The notes under the pieces were generated by a model. The model searched no databases. It saw nothing but the letters and a program-made list of their open reading frames with translations, and had not been told where the DNA came from. This document shows positions 1 through 6,106 of a DNA stretch of 6,596 nt, in pieces. The first letter of the stretch is position 1; the number at the start of each line of letters is the position of its first letter. A program made the position numbers and the translations under genes. The stretch comes from Sphingobacteriia bacterium (GTDB lineage Bacteria > Bacteroidota > Bacteroidia > NS11-12g > UBA955): the NCBI GenBank assembly GCA_021151535.1, contig JAGKXC010000098.1, positions 1 to 6,596 of the forward strand, written 5' to 3'.

Positions 1-127
1 TGCATACAAAGTGGCAAAATTGTAAGCAGCATGTTCCCCAATGCTTAACCATTCAACCTTCTCAAACTACCAAAACAAATCCCTTGCTACGAAATACTCG
101 CCAGTTACAACTTCATTTTATACCCAT

Positions 128-135
128 TATATTTG
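128..135 (+). promoter_or_regulatory. -7 promoter box (TAnnTTTG) of the carotenoid gene
   Basis: TATATTTG matches the Bacteroidota primary sigma factor -7 consensus TAnnTTTG exactly. Transcription would begin near position 139-140, leaving about 15 untranslated bases before the ATG at 155. No good TTTG -33 partner is visible; the best at the right distance is TTAC at 105-108. The box is seen directly; its use as a promoter is inferred. Confidence 0.5.
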
Positions 136-154
136 CTAACCCAGGAATTTCATT

Positions 155-796
155 ATGAACCAAGTTGAAAACCGATTTATTGTGCTCATTTCTATCATTT
201 ATTTGGTAGGCATTGTTGGCTTTTTGATTCCTTCTCTCAATCCCATGTTTATATGGTTAACACCCTGGAATATCATTGGGGCATTCATCATTTCTTGGGT
301 ATTCCATAAAAAATGGGAAGCAAAACATGTTATGCTCATTCTTACAATAGGCGTTTTGGGTTTCTTTATTGAGTATGCTGGAGTGAAAACAGGAGCTATT
401 TTCGGTAGTTATTATTATGGTAAAACCCTTGGAAAAGGTTGGTCCGGAGTTCCTTATCTCATCGGATTAAACTGGGCTGCGATGATTTTTTATACCTCTT
501 CTTTATTGGCCGGCCGCGTCCAAAATCCTTGGGGAGCCGCATTTCTCGGGGCGATGCTCATGACCGTTTACGATTTCTTCCTAGAACCCGTGGCTATGAA
601 ATACGATTTTTGGCACTGGGGATATTATGGAATTCCATTGAAAAACTACATCGCCTGGTTTGCGATTAGCTTCGGAATGCATGCCCTACTCAACCTAAAC
701 GTAAAACCGGCCAAAAACAAGTTGGCCGGTAGTATGTACCTCATACAATTGGGATTTTTTCTTATCCTTTATGTATGGGTGAAATTAATATTCTAA
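155..796 (+). CDS. Carotenoid biosynthesis membrane protein, CruF/DUF422 family
   Basis: This is a 213-residue, very hydrophobic protein with about seven membrane segments, near residues 8-26, 31-50, 57-74, 98-119, 125-143, 155-172 and 191-212. It carries what I recognise as the conserved motifs of the CruF/DUF422 family: FFIEYAGVKTG followed by FGSYYYG (70-89), Pro100 with NW at 106-107, and DFFLEP (130-135) followed by W143 and W145. Characterised relatives (archaeal bisanhydrobacterioruberin hydratase, Deinococcus carotenoid 1',2'-hydratase) add water to the end group of an acyclic carotenoid in the membrane. The exact substrate here cannot be read from sequence. Bacteroidota homologues often sit near crtB, crtI or crtZ, but no such neighbour is visible and any would lie left of the window. 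The ATG follows a good -7 box and needs no alternative start. It converges on the acyl-CoA synthetase gene, with 66 bases between the stops. Confidence 0.85.
   Translation: MNQVENRFIVLISIIYLVGIVGFLIPSLNPMFIWLTPWNIIGAFIISWVFHKKWEAKHVMLILTIGVLGFFIEYAGVKTGAIFGSYYYGKTLGKGWSGVPYLIGLNWAAMIFYTSSLLAGRVQNPWGAAFLGAMLMTVYDFFLEPVAMKYDFWHWGYYGIPLKNYIAWFAISFGMHALLNLNVKPAKNKLAGSMYLIQLGFFLILYVWVKLIF
706..730 (+). repeat. Perfect 9-bp inverted repeat inside the carotenoid gene
   Basis: ACCGGCCAA (706-714) and TTGGCCGGT (722-730) are exact inverted copies around a 7-base loop. They lie in codons for the cytoplasmic-looking linker KPAKNKLAG before the last membrane segment. The stem is GC-rich in an AT-rich gene and should fold stably in mRNA. 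No T-run follows, so it is not a terminator. Confidence 0.6.
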
Positions 797-803
797 AGAG
801 TAC

Positions 804-840
804 GATAGCAGTCGCGAAATTCACTTAATCGCTTGCTGTA
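804..840. terminator. Imperfect hairpin between convergent genes, weak terminator candidate
   Basis: Bases 804-814 can pair with 830-840 (TATAGCAG-type arm against CTTGCTGTA-type arm) with two G-T wobbles, one mismatch and a 15-base loop. It fills most of the 66-base gap between the facing stop codons, where a bidirectional terminator is expected. Neither side has a convincing T-run, so termination is only a guess from position. Confidence 0.25.
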
Positions 841-862
841 AAAACCCTTGGATTCGGCAACC

Positions 863-2755
863 TTAAGCGTACATCGCTTCAATTTGGTCGTTGTATTTCT
901 CCATAACAACCTTCCTCTTGATTTTCAAGGTGATAGTCATATCCCCCGCCTCTACACTGAATGGCTCGCGCTTTACGATGAAATCTTTAATACGTTCAAA
1001 CTTAGCCAAACCTTCATTCAAACGCTTAATATCTTCCAATAACCATTTCTTGATTTCTTCATCCTGAATAAATGGATCAGCCGATTCAAAGTAATCCTTT
1101 CTGCCGCCAAATGAAGATTTCAACTCTTCCATGTTGGGGTGAATAATTGCTGTTAAAAACTCCTTCTTATCACCAATAATGAAAACTTGTTCAATTCTTT
1201 GACTGCGCAACAACACGTTTTCAATCTGTGTTGGGTAAATATTTTTGCCCAAACTGGTCTTCAACATGTTCTTTAAACGATCCGTAATCTTCAAATATCC
1301 GCGATCAAATCTTCCAATATCGCCCGTATGGAACCACCCATCTGCATCAAAAACTTCGGCCGTAGCCTCAGGTTTCTGCCAGTAACCCTGCATAATGTTC
1401 GGACCTTTTACCAAAATCTCACCTTCCTCAGATGCAAATTGCGCATCAAAACTGTCATAGGTTTGAACAGCTATAATTTGCTTGGTTTCAATATCTTGGA
1501 TGGCTACCATTTGTCTAGGACCTACCCTTCCAACTGTACCATAAACTTGACGCTCGAATTCATTTACAGTAATAAATGGCGATGATTCCGTTAAGCCGTA
1601 ACCTTCCTGAACTTTCATCCCCAAATTGGCAAAAAACTCACCCACGTGAACAGGCAAAGCACCAGCACCAGATACAAACATCTTCAACCTGCCACCCATT
1701 TTCTGTTTAATTTTAGAATAAACCAATTTTTCTGCGATGCTTCGCTGCAATGACAATACAGGTCCAACCATTTTACCCGCATCTTTTGTTTTGCGATAAT
1801 GATCACCAACACCCAAAGCCCAAACAAATATTTTTGCCTTGATTCCACCTTGTTCAGTGGCATTCTTATAAACTTTATCGTGCACGCGCTCCAATAATCT
1901 TGGCACCGCCGCCATCAATGTGGGTCGGATCTCAGCAATGTTCTGTGCCACTTTATCAATATTCTCAGCAAAAGCAACCGAAGCTCCGATATAAGTACTC
2001 AAATACATGGTTGCCATTCGTTCAAACACATGACTCAATGGCAAAAAGCTCAAATACAAATCGTCTTTTGTAATTGCAGGACATAATTCCTTAGCGTCGT
2101 AGCAATTACTCATAAAATTATAATGTGTTAACATTACGCCTTTGGGCATTCCTGTTGTACCAGAAGTGTAAATCAATGTTGCCAAATCATCGGGCGATAC
2201 TGATTCAAAACGCGCTTCTACTGCCTTCTCATTTTTGGAAATTAAATTCTGTCCCTCAACCCTAACCGTATGAAAATGTATGAACATCTCTCCATCGGCC
2301 TCCAAATTTTCTGGCATCAAAATCACCTTCATGATGGTTGGACATTCGCCCTGCACTTTGTTAAATTTCTTTAATAAAAAGGCGTTGCCTACAAAAATCA
2401 TTCGGGCTCCAGAATCATTAATAATATAGGAAGTTTCTTCCGAAGTTAACGTGGGATAAATAGATACGTTAACCAATCCCAACTTCTGTAAACTTTGATC
2501 AATGATGTAGTACTCAGGACAGTTTTCAACCACCATCGCAACCCGATCGCCTTTTTCTAATCCCATTTCCATAAACCAACTACAGAGTTGATTTACTTCA
2601 TCCAGGATATCTCCATAAGTGTAAGATTCCCATTTTCCTGCCTCCTTGGCAAATAAATAGGGTTTAGATGGCTGATGGATATTGTGGGCAGCGTTCGTAA
2701 AAAATTGGTGGAGCGATTTAAAGTTAGGATCTTTTCTTGGTACTATTTGTAACAT
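863..2755 (-). CDS. Long-chain fatty acid-CoA ligase (AMP-forming acyl-CoA synthetase)
   Basis: This 630-residue member of the ANL adenylate-forming superfamily activates fatty acids with ATP and CoA through an acyl-AMP intermediate. It resembles bacterial FadD15-type synthetases, which are about 600-640 residues. Visible motifs are the phosphate loop YTSGTTGMPKG (196-206), LPLSHVFER (238-246), YGLTE (386-390), GWFHTGD (473-479), the hinge region DRLKNMLKTSLGKN (492-505), and the C-terminal TLKIKRK, whose Lys611 aligns with the adenylation lysine. No membrane segment is obvious, so it is probably cytosolic or peripheral. I chose the ATG at 2755. An in-frame TTG at 2782 would add nine residues but lies inside the -7 promoter box, so it would not be transcribed from that promoter. 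Nfu lies upstream on the same strand, but the 145-base gap with its own promoter argues for separate control. The chain-length preference cannot be read. Confidence 0.9.
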   Translation of the reverse strand: MLQIVPRKDPNFKSLHQFFTNAAHNIHQPSKPYLFAKEAGKWESYTYGDILDEVNQLCSWFMEMGLEKGDRVAMVVENCPEYYIIDQSLQKLGLVNVSIYPTLTSEETSYIINDSGARMIFVGNAFLLKKFNKVQGECPTIMKVILMPENLEADGEMFIHFHTVRVEGQNLISKNEKAVEARFESVSPDDLATLIYTSGTTGMPKGVMLTHYNFMSNCYDAKELCPAITKDDLYLSFLPLSHVFERMATMYLSTYIGASVAFAENIDKVAQNIAEIRPTLMAAVPRLLERVHDKVYKNATEQGGIKAKIFVWALGVGDHYRKTKDAGKMVGPVLSLQRSIAEKLVYSKIKQKMGGRLKMFVSGAGALPVHVGEFFANLGMKVQEGYGLTESSPFITVNEFERQVYGTVGRVGPRQMVAIQDIETKQIIAVQTYDSFDAQFASEEGEILVKGPNIMQGYWQKPEATAEVFDADGWFHTGDIGRFDRGYLKITDRLKNMLKTSLGKNIYPTQIENVLLRSQRIEQVFIIGDKKEFLTAIIHPNMEELKSSFGGRKDYFESADPFIQDEEIKKWLLEDIKRLNEGLAKFERIKDFIVKREPFSVEAGDMTITLKIKRKVVMEKYNDQIEAMYA

Positions 2756-2779
2756 GAATTTGCTATTATCGTTAAAAAG

Positions 2780-2811
2780 CAAATATGTCTGAAAAAACTT
2801 ATATCTCCAAA
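2780..2811 (-). promoter_or_regulatory. Promoter of the acyl-CoA synthetase gene
   Basis: Read on the minus strand, TTTG (2811-2808) is followed 20 bases later by CATATTTG (2787-2780). This fits the Bacteroidota pattern TTTG-N19-21-TAnnTTTG with one mismatch in the -7 box. The predicted transcript start near 2775 gives about 20 leader bases before the ATG at 2755 and excludes the TTG at 2782 as a start. Confidence 0.55.
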
Positions 2812-2814
2812 TAA

Positions 2815-2824
2815 TAAACGTTTA
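2815..2824. promoter_or_regulatory. Palindrome TAAACGTTTA next to the -33 box, possible operator
   Basis: A perfect 10-bp palindrome lies three bases upstream of the -33 TTTG of the acyl-CoA synthetase promoter. Related GTTTA/TAAAC pieces recur in the adjoining hairpin (2825-2853). The position suits an operator or activator site. Regulators of fatty-acid genes often bind such short palindromes, but no regulator gene is in the window and binding is inferred. Confidence 0.3.
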
Positions 2825-2853
2825 GTTTACGCTTATTCCAATAAAGCATAAAC
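2825..2853. repeat. Hairpin downstream of nfu, possible terminator
   Basis: GTTTACGCT (2825-2833) can pair with AGCATAAAC (2845-2853) using one wobble. A further short inner pairing after a bulge leaves a small loop. It lies between the nfu stop (2901) and the acyl-CoA synthetase promoter, on the downstream side of nfu. There is no clean T-run in either direction, so it could end nfu transcription or be part of the operator region. Confidence 0.35.
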
Positions 2854-2864
2854 ACAATTTCAGC

Positions 2865-2881
2865 GCATTGGATTACAATGC
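2865..2881. repeat. 6-bp inverted repeat just downstream of nfu
   Basis: GCATTG (2865-2870) and CAATGC (2876-2881) are exact inverted copies around a 5-base loop, starting 20 bases beyond the nfu stop on its strand. This is the first of two tandem hairpins in the nfu 3' region. It lacks a following T-run in the nfu direction and may stabilise the mRNA end rather than terminate. Confidence 0.35.
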
Positions 2882-2900
2882 TTTAATAAATTAATGATTA

Positions 2901-3473
2901 TTAAACTGCCTCTGCTTCAACTGCCACTACTTCTGGCACCATTCGCTTGAGCAAATTCTCAATACCCGCTTTCAACGTCATGGTACTACTAGGACAGCCA
3001 CTGCAACTACCCTTCATTTGTACAGTTACCACACCATTTTCAAAGCTTTTAAAATCAATTGCCCCTCCGTCCATTTCTACTGCTGGACGTACATGATCTT
3101 CCAATAACTGACGGATTTTGCGTTCAATTTCTCCTTCTTGTTCTGGCGATAATTGCTTCTTGGGAGCAACAATCTCCTTGCCTTGCTCAATCCACTCCTG
3201 GAAAAAACCACGCAAATCAGGAATCAAATCAAACCACTCATAATCATTGTTCTTGGTGATACTCACAAAATTATTCATGATAAAAACACCCTTTACAAAA
3301 GGCATTGCAAACAAAGCCTCAACCAAGGCACCTGCTGCTTTTGCCGATTCTGCATTTCGGAAATCTGCACTATCGTTGGGCAATAACATCTTATTAACCA
3401 CAAACTTCATACTCTCCGGATTGGGAGTTGCTTCTGCATATACCGTAATAACGTCTTGAATGTTCTTATCCAT
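2901..3473 (-). CDS. Nfu-type iron-sulfur cluster carrier (NifU family protein)
   Basis: This 190-residue two-domain protein is of normal Nfu length. Residues about 10-100 form the Nfu N-terminal domain, recognisable from YAEATPNPESMKF (12-24). Residues about 113-185 form the NifU C-terminal domain, with RPAVEMDGGAID (129-140) and the motif GSCSGCPSSTMTLK (155-168). Cys157 and Cys160 are the CxxC pair that, in the family, holds a [4Fe-4S] cluster bridged between two monomers. The role is to accept clusters from the assembly machinery in the cytosol and pass them to apo-enzymes; no suf or isc gene is visible here. The tail VAVEAEAV is an acidic extension. The ATG at 3473 is the only sensible start, since the next Met lies inside the N-terminal domain. 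It lies only four bases beyond a good -7 box, suggesting a leaderless or nearly leaderless mRNA. Confidence 0.92.
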   Translation of the reverse strand: MDKNIQDVITVYAEATPNPESMKFVVNKMLLPNDSADFRNAESAKAAGALVEALFAMPFVKGVFIMNNFVSITKNNDYEWFDLIPDLRGFFQEWIEQGKEIVAPKKQLSPEQEGEIERKIRQLLEDHVRPAVEMDGGAIDFKSFENGVVTVQMKGSCSGCPSSTMTLKAGIENLLKRMVPEVVAVEAEAV

Positions 3474-3477
3474 TCCA

Positions 3478-3510
3478 CAAAATTAACCCCATTTGTATCA
3501 TTTTTTCAAA
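3478..3510 (-). promoter_or_regulatory. Promoter of nfu, ending four bases before the start codon
   Basis: On the minus strand TTTG (3510-3507), a 21-base spacer and TAATTTTG (3485-3478) match the Bacteroidota TTTG / TAnnTTTG pattern, the -7 box exactly. Only TGGA separates the box from the ATG at 3473. The transcript should therefore begin at or next to the start codon. Confidence 0.6.
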
Positions 3511-3545
3511 TTATTTAGAATTATTCTAATCGAAAATTGAGAAAT

Positions 3546-3692
3546 GAACCATCATCCCTCTATAATGTCACAAATCCTTATAAATCAATCAATAGAACCA
3601 TCATACATACAGGTTTGTATTTAACTTCAATCGAAAAAAGTAGCTGCTACATCTATCCTATTACCGAAAAACCACCTACCTAAAACCATCAT
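3546..3692. repeat. Three copies of AACCATCAT in the divergent intergenic gap
   Basis: AACCATCAT occurs at 3547-3555, 3596-3604 and 3684-3692, the first two as GAACCATCAT. All lie in the 262-base gap between the divergent nfu and lipoprotein genes (3474-3735). The last copy ends about 25 bases upstream of the predicted lipoprotein transcript start. The spacing (49 and 88 bases) is not regular. Nothing else of note is visible in this gap apart from short imperfect palindromes such as GTAGCTGCTAC (3640-3650). Confidence 0.45.
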
Positions 3693-3705
3693 TATTGGGA
3701 TTTGA

Positions 3706-3713
3706 TATCTTTG
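3706..3713 (+). promoter_or_regulatory. -7 promoter box of the YD-like lipoprotein gene
   Basis: TATCTTTG matches TAnnTTTG exactly and would start transcription near 3718, about 18 bases before the ATG at 3736. No TTTG is present at the -33 position, where the sequence reads AAAA. The promoter may therefore be weak or activator-dependent. Confidence 0.5.
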
Positions 3714-3735
3714 CACCAACAATTATTCAAGAATT

Positions 3736-4485
3736 ATGAAACATTCAAACATTCTCCTATTGGCAGGTTTGGGATTAGCCATAAGCACCTTTACCTCTTG
3801 TAAGCCAGAAGAAACAACAAACACTCCCACTGAAACAAAAATTACCAACGTGGCTACCACCAAAGTAATTTCCTACGATTCCATTGGCCAGCCAACCGAT
3901 ACAATTTCTTATACTTTCTCTTATGATGCACAGAATCGTTTGTTGAAAAAATTGGGTTCTGATGGTTCTGAAGAGCAATATGCTTATTCAGCTACAACTG
4001 CAGCAATCACTTTTGTTGACCCTAACGATCCAACGGCAAACATGACAATTAACTACACCTTGGACGCGAAAGGAAGATTGAGCTCTGCTCCGTTGAATTT
4101 TAGCGGCGTACCAGTGGGAACTATTTCTCATTCATACAATACCAACGACCAACTGGCTAATACAACTGTATTGATTTCATTCATTAAAGATACAACTATC
4201 ACCAATTATACTTGGTCGAACAACAACAACATCACCGAAACCGACAATAGCGGCAGTATAACCAACAGAACTTTCGATCTTAGTAAAAAAGAATATCGCA
4301 ACAACGGAATTGAAGAAATTTCAAGAACCCGCAACGCAAATGTTATCACCAGAGAAGATGTTACCAATTCAGGTCAAACTTCTAGCAACACTTACGAATA
4401 CGAATACGATGCAAGTGGCAAAGTAATCAAAGAAACTGTGAAAGTAGACGGTGTTATCAGCAGCGTTACAATTTATACTTATTAA
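3736..4485 (+). CDS. Putative surface lipoprotein with short YD-like beta repeats
   Basis: This 249-residue protein begins with a lipoprotein signal peptide, a hydrophobic stretch (5-19) ending in FTSC with Cys22 as the lipidated residue. The following KPEE resembles the acidic lipoprotein export signal that sends Bacteroidota lipoproteins to the cell surface, so an outer-leaflet location is likely but inferred. The mature part is rich in Thr, Asn and Ser. It contains repeated units of the type Y-x-Y-D-x-x-G/N-R/K-L/V: FSYDAQNRLLKK (61-72), YTLDAKGRLSS (107-117), YNTNDQLANTT (134-144) and YEYDASGKVIKET (222-234), with weaker ones at 46-53 and 158-173. These resemble the YD strands of RHS proteins and small Bacteroidota lipoproteins with similar beta-sheet repeats. 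There is no toxin core or protease site as in full RHS proteins. Function unknown. It is probably monocistronic, with its own -7 box and a strong terminator behind it. Confidence 0.8.
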   Translation: MKHSNILLLAGLGLAISTFTSCKPEETTNTPTETKITNVATTKVISYDSIGQPTDTISYTFSYDAQNRLLKKLGSDGSEEQYAYSATTAAITFVDPNDPTANMTINYTLDAKGRLSSAPLNFSGVPVGTISHSYNTNDQLANTTVLISFIKDTTITNYTWSNNNNITETDNSGSITNRTFDLSKKEYRNNGIEEISRTRNANVITREDVTNSGQTSSNTYEYEYDASGKVIKETVKVDGVISSVTIYTY

Positions 4486-4543
4486 TTTTCCCCTTTAGGA
4501 ATAATCGCAAAGAAGATTTATTTTTTCGGGCGATAATAACAAG

Positions 4544-4570
4544 AAGGCCGTATTTTTACGGCCTTTTTTT
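4544..4570 (+). terminator. Strong intrinsic terminator flush against the radA start codon
   Basis: AAGGCCGTA (4544-4552) and TACGGCCTT (4557-4565) form a perfect 9-bp stem with a TTTT loop, followed by a T-run through 4570. The stem can extend into the T-run by about three more pairs. It works only in the plus direction, because the other side lacks a T-run. It lies 59 bases after the lipoprotein stop and suits that gene, yet its last T is immediately followed by the radA ATG. Confidence 0.8.
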
Positions 4571-5926
4571 ATGAGCAAACAAAAAACCACTTTTTTCTGC
4601 AAATCATGCGGTTTTGAAAGTCCGAAATGGATTGGCAAATGCCCGGGTTGCAACCAATGGAATACTTTTGCTGAGGAATTAAAACCCAGCAAACAGGTAA
4701 CCGCTTGGAAAAAAAGTGGTAGAAAAATCGCCGAACCCAAGCCCATCCAAAGCATTGAAGCTTCAACACAGGAGCGAATCCAATTGCCCGATGAAGAATT
4801 GAATTTGGTATTGGGTGGCGGCTTGGTACCAGGTGCCGTTATTCTATTAGGCGGTGAACCAGGCATTGGAAAAAGTACATTGCTGCTGCAAATCGCCCTG
4901 CAAACTCCCATTAAAACTCTATATGTTAGTGGAGAAGAATCCGAAACTCAAATCCGTTTGCGTGCAGAAAGAATTGGTATTCAAGACAATCGATGTGAAA
5001 TTCTTACCGAAACGCTGTTGGAAAACATCCTCGACGTGTTGGAAAAAGATCCACCAGAATTGGTAATTGTTGATTCAATACAAACCCTTTACACCGATCA
5101 GTTGGATGCCACGCCGGGCAGTGTTTCTCAAATACGGGAATGCACAGGGAAACTTCTTCAATTTGCCAAAGAAGAAGATATTCCCGTGATGCTGATTGGC
5201 CATATTACCAAAGACGGTAGCATTGCCGGCCCCAAAATCTTAGAACATATGGTAGATACCGTGTTGCAGTTTGAGGGTGATCGACATCATGCTTATCGCA
5301 TTGTGAGAACCTTGAAAAACAGATTTGGGGGAACCCAAGAATTGGGCATCTATGAGATGGCCGGCAATGGATTACGCGGTGTAAAAAATCCCAGTGAAAT
5401 TTGGTTGGCTCAACGCGAAGAAGTGCTTTCAGGTATTGGCATCGCAGTAGTGTTAGAAGGAATTCGTCCATTGATGTTAGAAACCCAAGCATTGGTGAGT
5501 ACAGCAGTATATGGAACACCCCAACGCTCCGGTACAGGCTTCGATCTGCGCAGATTGAATATGTTATTGGCCGTTTTGGAAAAAAGGTGCGGATTTAGAT
5601 TGGGTCAGCAAGATGTGTTTGTGAATTTGGCTGGCGGCTTAAAATTAGAAGACCCTGCGCTAGACCTCAGTTTGTGCGCCGCCATTATGAGTAGCTTTTA
5701 CAATCAACCTTTACCAACAAAATGCGCGTTCAGCGCAGAAATTGGATTGAGTGGCGAAGTTAGAGCCGTTCAACGCGTGGATCAACGCATCGCCGAAGCA
5801 GAAAAATTGGGTTTTACAGATATCATTATTTCCAAATACAACAAAACCAACTCCCCCCATCAAGGAAATATCAAAATTCACACCTTTGGTAGAATCGACG
5901 AAGTATTCTCTTGGTTGTTTGGCTAA
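4571..5926 (+). CDS. radA: DNA repair protein RadA (Sms)
   Basis: This is a 451-residue RadA of normal length. An N-terminal zinc finger has Cys10, Cys13, Cys24 and Cys27 around GFESPKWIGKCPGC. The RecA-like ATPase has Walker A GEPGIGKST (95-103), Walker B LVIVDSIQT (164-172) and the RadA signature KNRFG (249-253). The C-terminal Lon-like domain (about 285-451) includes GTGFDLRRLNMLLAVLEKR (321-339), the FVNLAGGLKLEDPALDL stretch (350-366) and FSAEIGLSGEVRAV (387-400). RadA is a cytosolic ATP-driven branch-migration motor that extends RecA-made joints during recombinational repair. The ATG at 4571 is fixed by homology, since RadA proteins start a few residues before the zinc finger with an M-x-K-x-K-T-x-F pattern. 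The start is unusual because a terminator-like hairpin and T-run directly precede it. No clear promoter is visible in 4486-4570; the best -7-like string is TATTTTTT at 4519-4526. Confidence 0.96.
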   Translation: MSKQKTTFFCKSCGFESPKWIGKCPGCNQWNTFAEELKPSKQVTAWKKSGRKIAEPKPIQSIEASTQERIQLPDEELNLVLGGGLVPGAVILLGGEPGIGKSTLLLQIALQTPIKTLYVSGEESETQIRLRAERIGIQDNRCEILTETLLENILDVLEKDPPELVIVDSIQTLYTDQLDATPGSVSQIRECTGKLLQFAKEEDIPVMLIGHITKDGSIAGPKILEHMVDTVLQFEGDRHHAYRIVRTLKNRFGGTQELGIYEMAGNGLRGVKNPSEIWLAQREEVLSGIGIAVVLEGIRPLMLETQALVSTAVYGTPQRSGTGFDLRRLNMLLAVLEKRCGFRLGQQDVFVNLAGGLKLEDPALDLSLCAAIMSSFYNQPLPTKCAFSAEIGLSGEVRAVQRVDQRIAEAEKLGFTDIIISKYNKTNSPHQGNIKIHTFGRIDEVFSWLFG

Positions 5927-5947
5927 TTACGCCAGACAAAATCAAGC

Positions 5948-5965
5948 CACGCGGCTACCGCCGTG
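5948..5965 (+). terminator. GC-rich hairpin downstream of radA, possible terminator
   Basis: CACGCGG (5948-5954) pairs with CCGC plus GTG (5958-5961, 5963-5965), with one bulged C and the three-base loop CTA, starting 21 bases after the radA stop. The following CATCATTTTAT is only a weak T-run. Its position suits the end of the radA transcript; termination is inferred. Confidence 0.4.
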
Positions 5966-6027
5966 CATCATTTTATCGCGAATCACACTCTCCGCCAACA
6001 AATACAACTTCTGGGAATTGACAAACA

Positions 6028-6087
6028 ACACTTTTGGTTAATGAAATAGACCGAAAAGTGACAATTAATACACCTACGGTTAATGAA
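6028..6087 (+). repeat. Two direct copies of ACACnnnnGGTTAATGAA, 42 bases apart
   Basis: The 18-base pattern occurs at 6028-6045 and 6070-6087, with 14 fixed positions identical and the inner four differing (TTTT versus CTAC). The 42-base period is close to four DNA helical turns, so both copies face the same side. The second copy ends 19 bases before the -7 box at 6107, covering the place where a -33 box would be. This is the geometry of activator sites. Confidence 0.55.
6029..6060. repeat. 10-bp inverted repeat with one bulge, CACTTTTGGT / ACCGAAAAGTG
   Basis: CACTTTTGGT (6029-6038) pairs with ACCGAAAAGTG (6050-6060) if the G at 6053 bulges, with an 11-base loop. It overlaps the first copy of the 42-base-period direct repeat. 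It could be a second hairpin in the radA 3' region or a protein-binding palindrome. There is no T-run after it. Confidence 0.4.
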
Positions 6088-6106
6088 TAAAAAATGGCAA
6101 TATTTT

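Noticed and set aside
3..158. Open plus-strand frame ending in TGA that overlaps the carotenoid gene ATG (ATGA)
   Set aside because: An ATGA overlap would suggest an upstream operon gene. However, the translation is dominated by Gln, Thr and Asn with no protein-like pattern, and a good promoter box lies inside it.
439..669. 76-codon plus-strand frame inside the carotenoid gene
   Set aside because: It is an out-of-frame shadow of a clearly recognisable membrane protein, rich in Arg and without motifs.
2756..2782. TTG start giving nine extra residues on the acyl-CoA synthetase
   Set aside because: The TTG lies inside the predicted -7 box and upstream of the likely transcript start. The ATG at 2755 fits the promoter and the family length.
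3059..3459. Three overlapping plus-strand frames inside nfu
   Set aside because: They are antisense to the conserved Nfu domains, overlap each other in different frames and show no features.
4495..4911. 138-codon minus-strand frame across the terminator and radA start
   Set aside because: It is antisense to the RadA zinc finger and Walker A region and runs through the terminator stem. Its composition is low-complexity and not protein-like.
5205..5519. 104-codon minus-strand frame inside radA
   Set aside because: It is wholly antisense to the conserved RadA ATPase and Lon-like domains, with no motif or promoter of its own.
5751..6041. 96-codon plus-strand frame overlapping the end of radA
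   Set aside because: About 60% of it is an out-of-frame reading of the conserved RadA C-terminus. The remainder covers hairpin-rich noncoding DNA, and the protein has no recognisable features.
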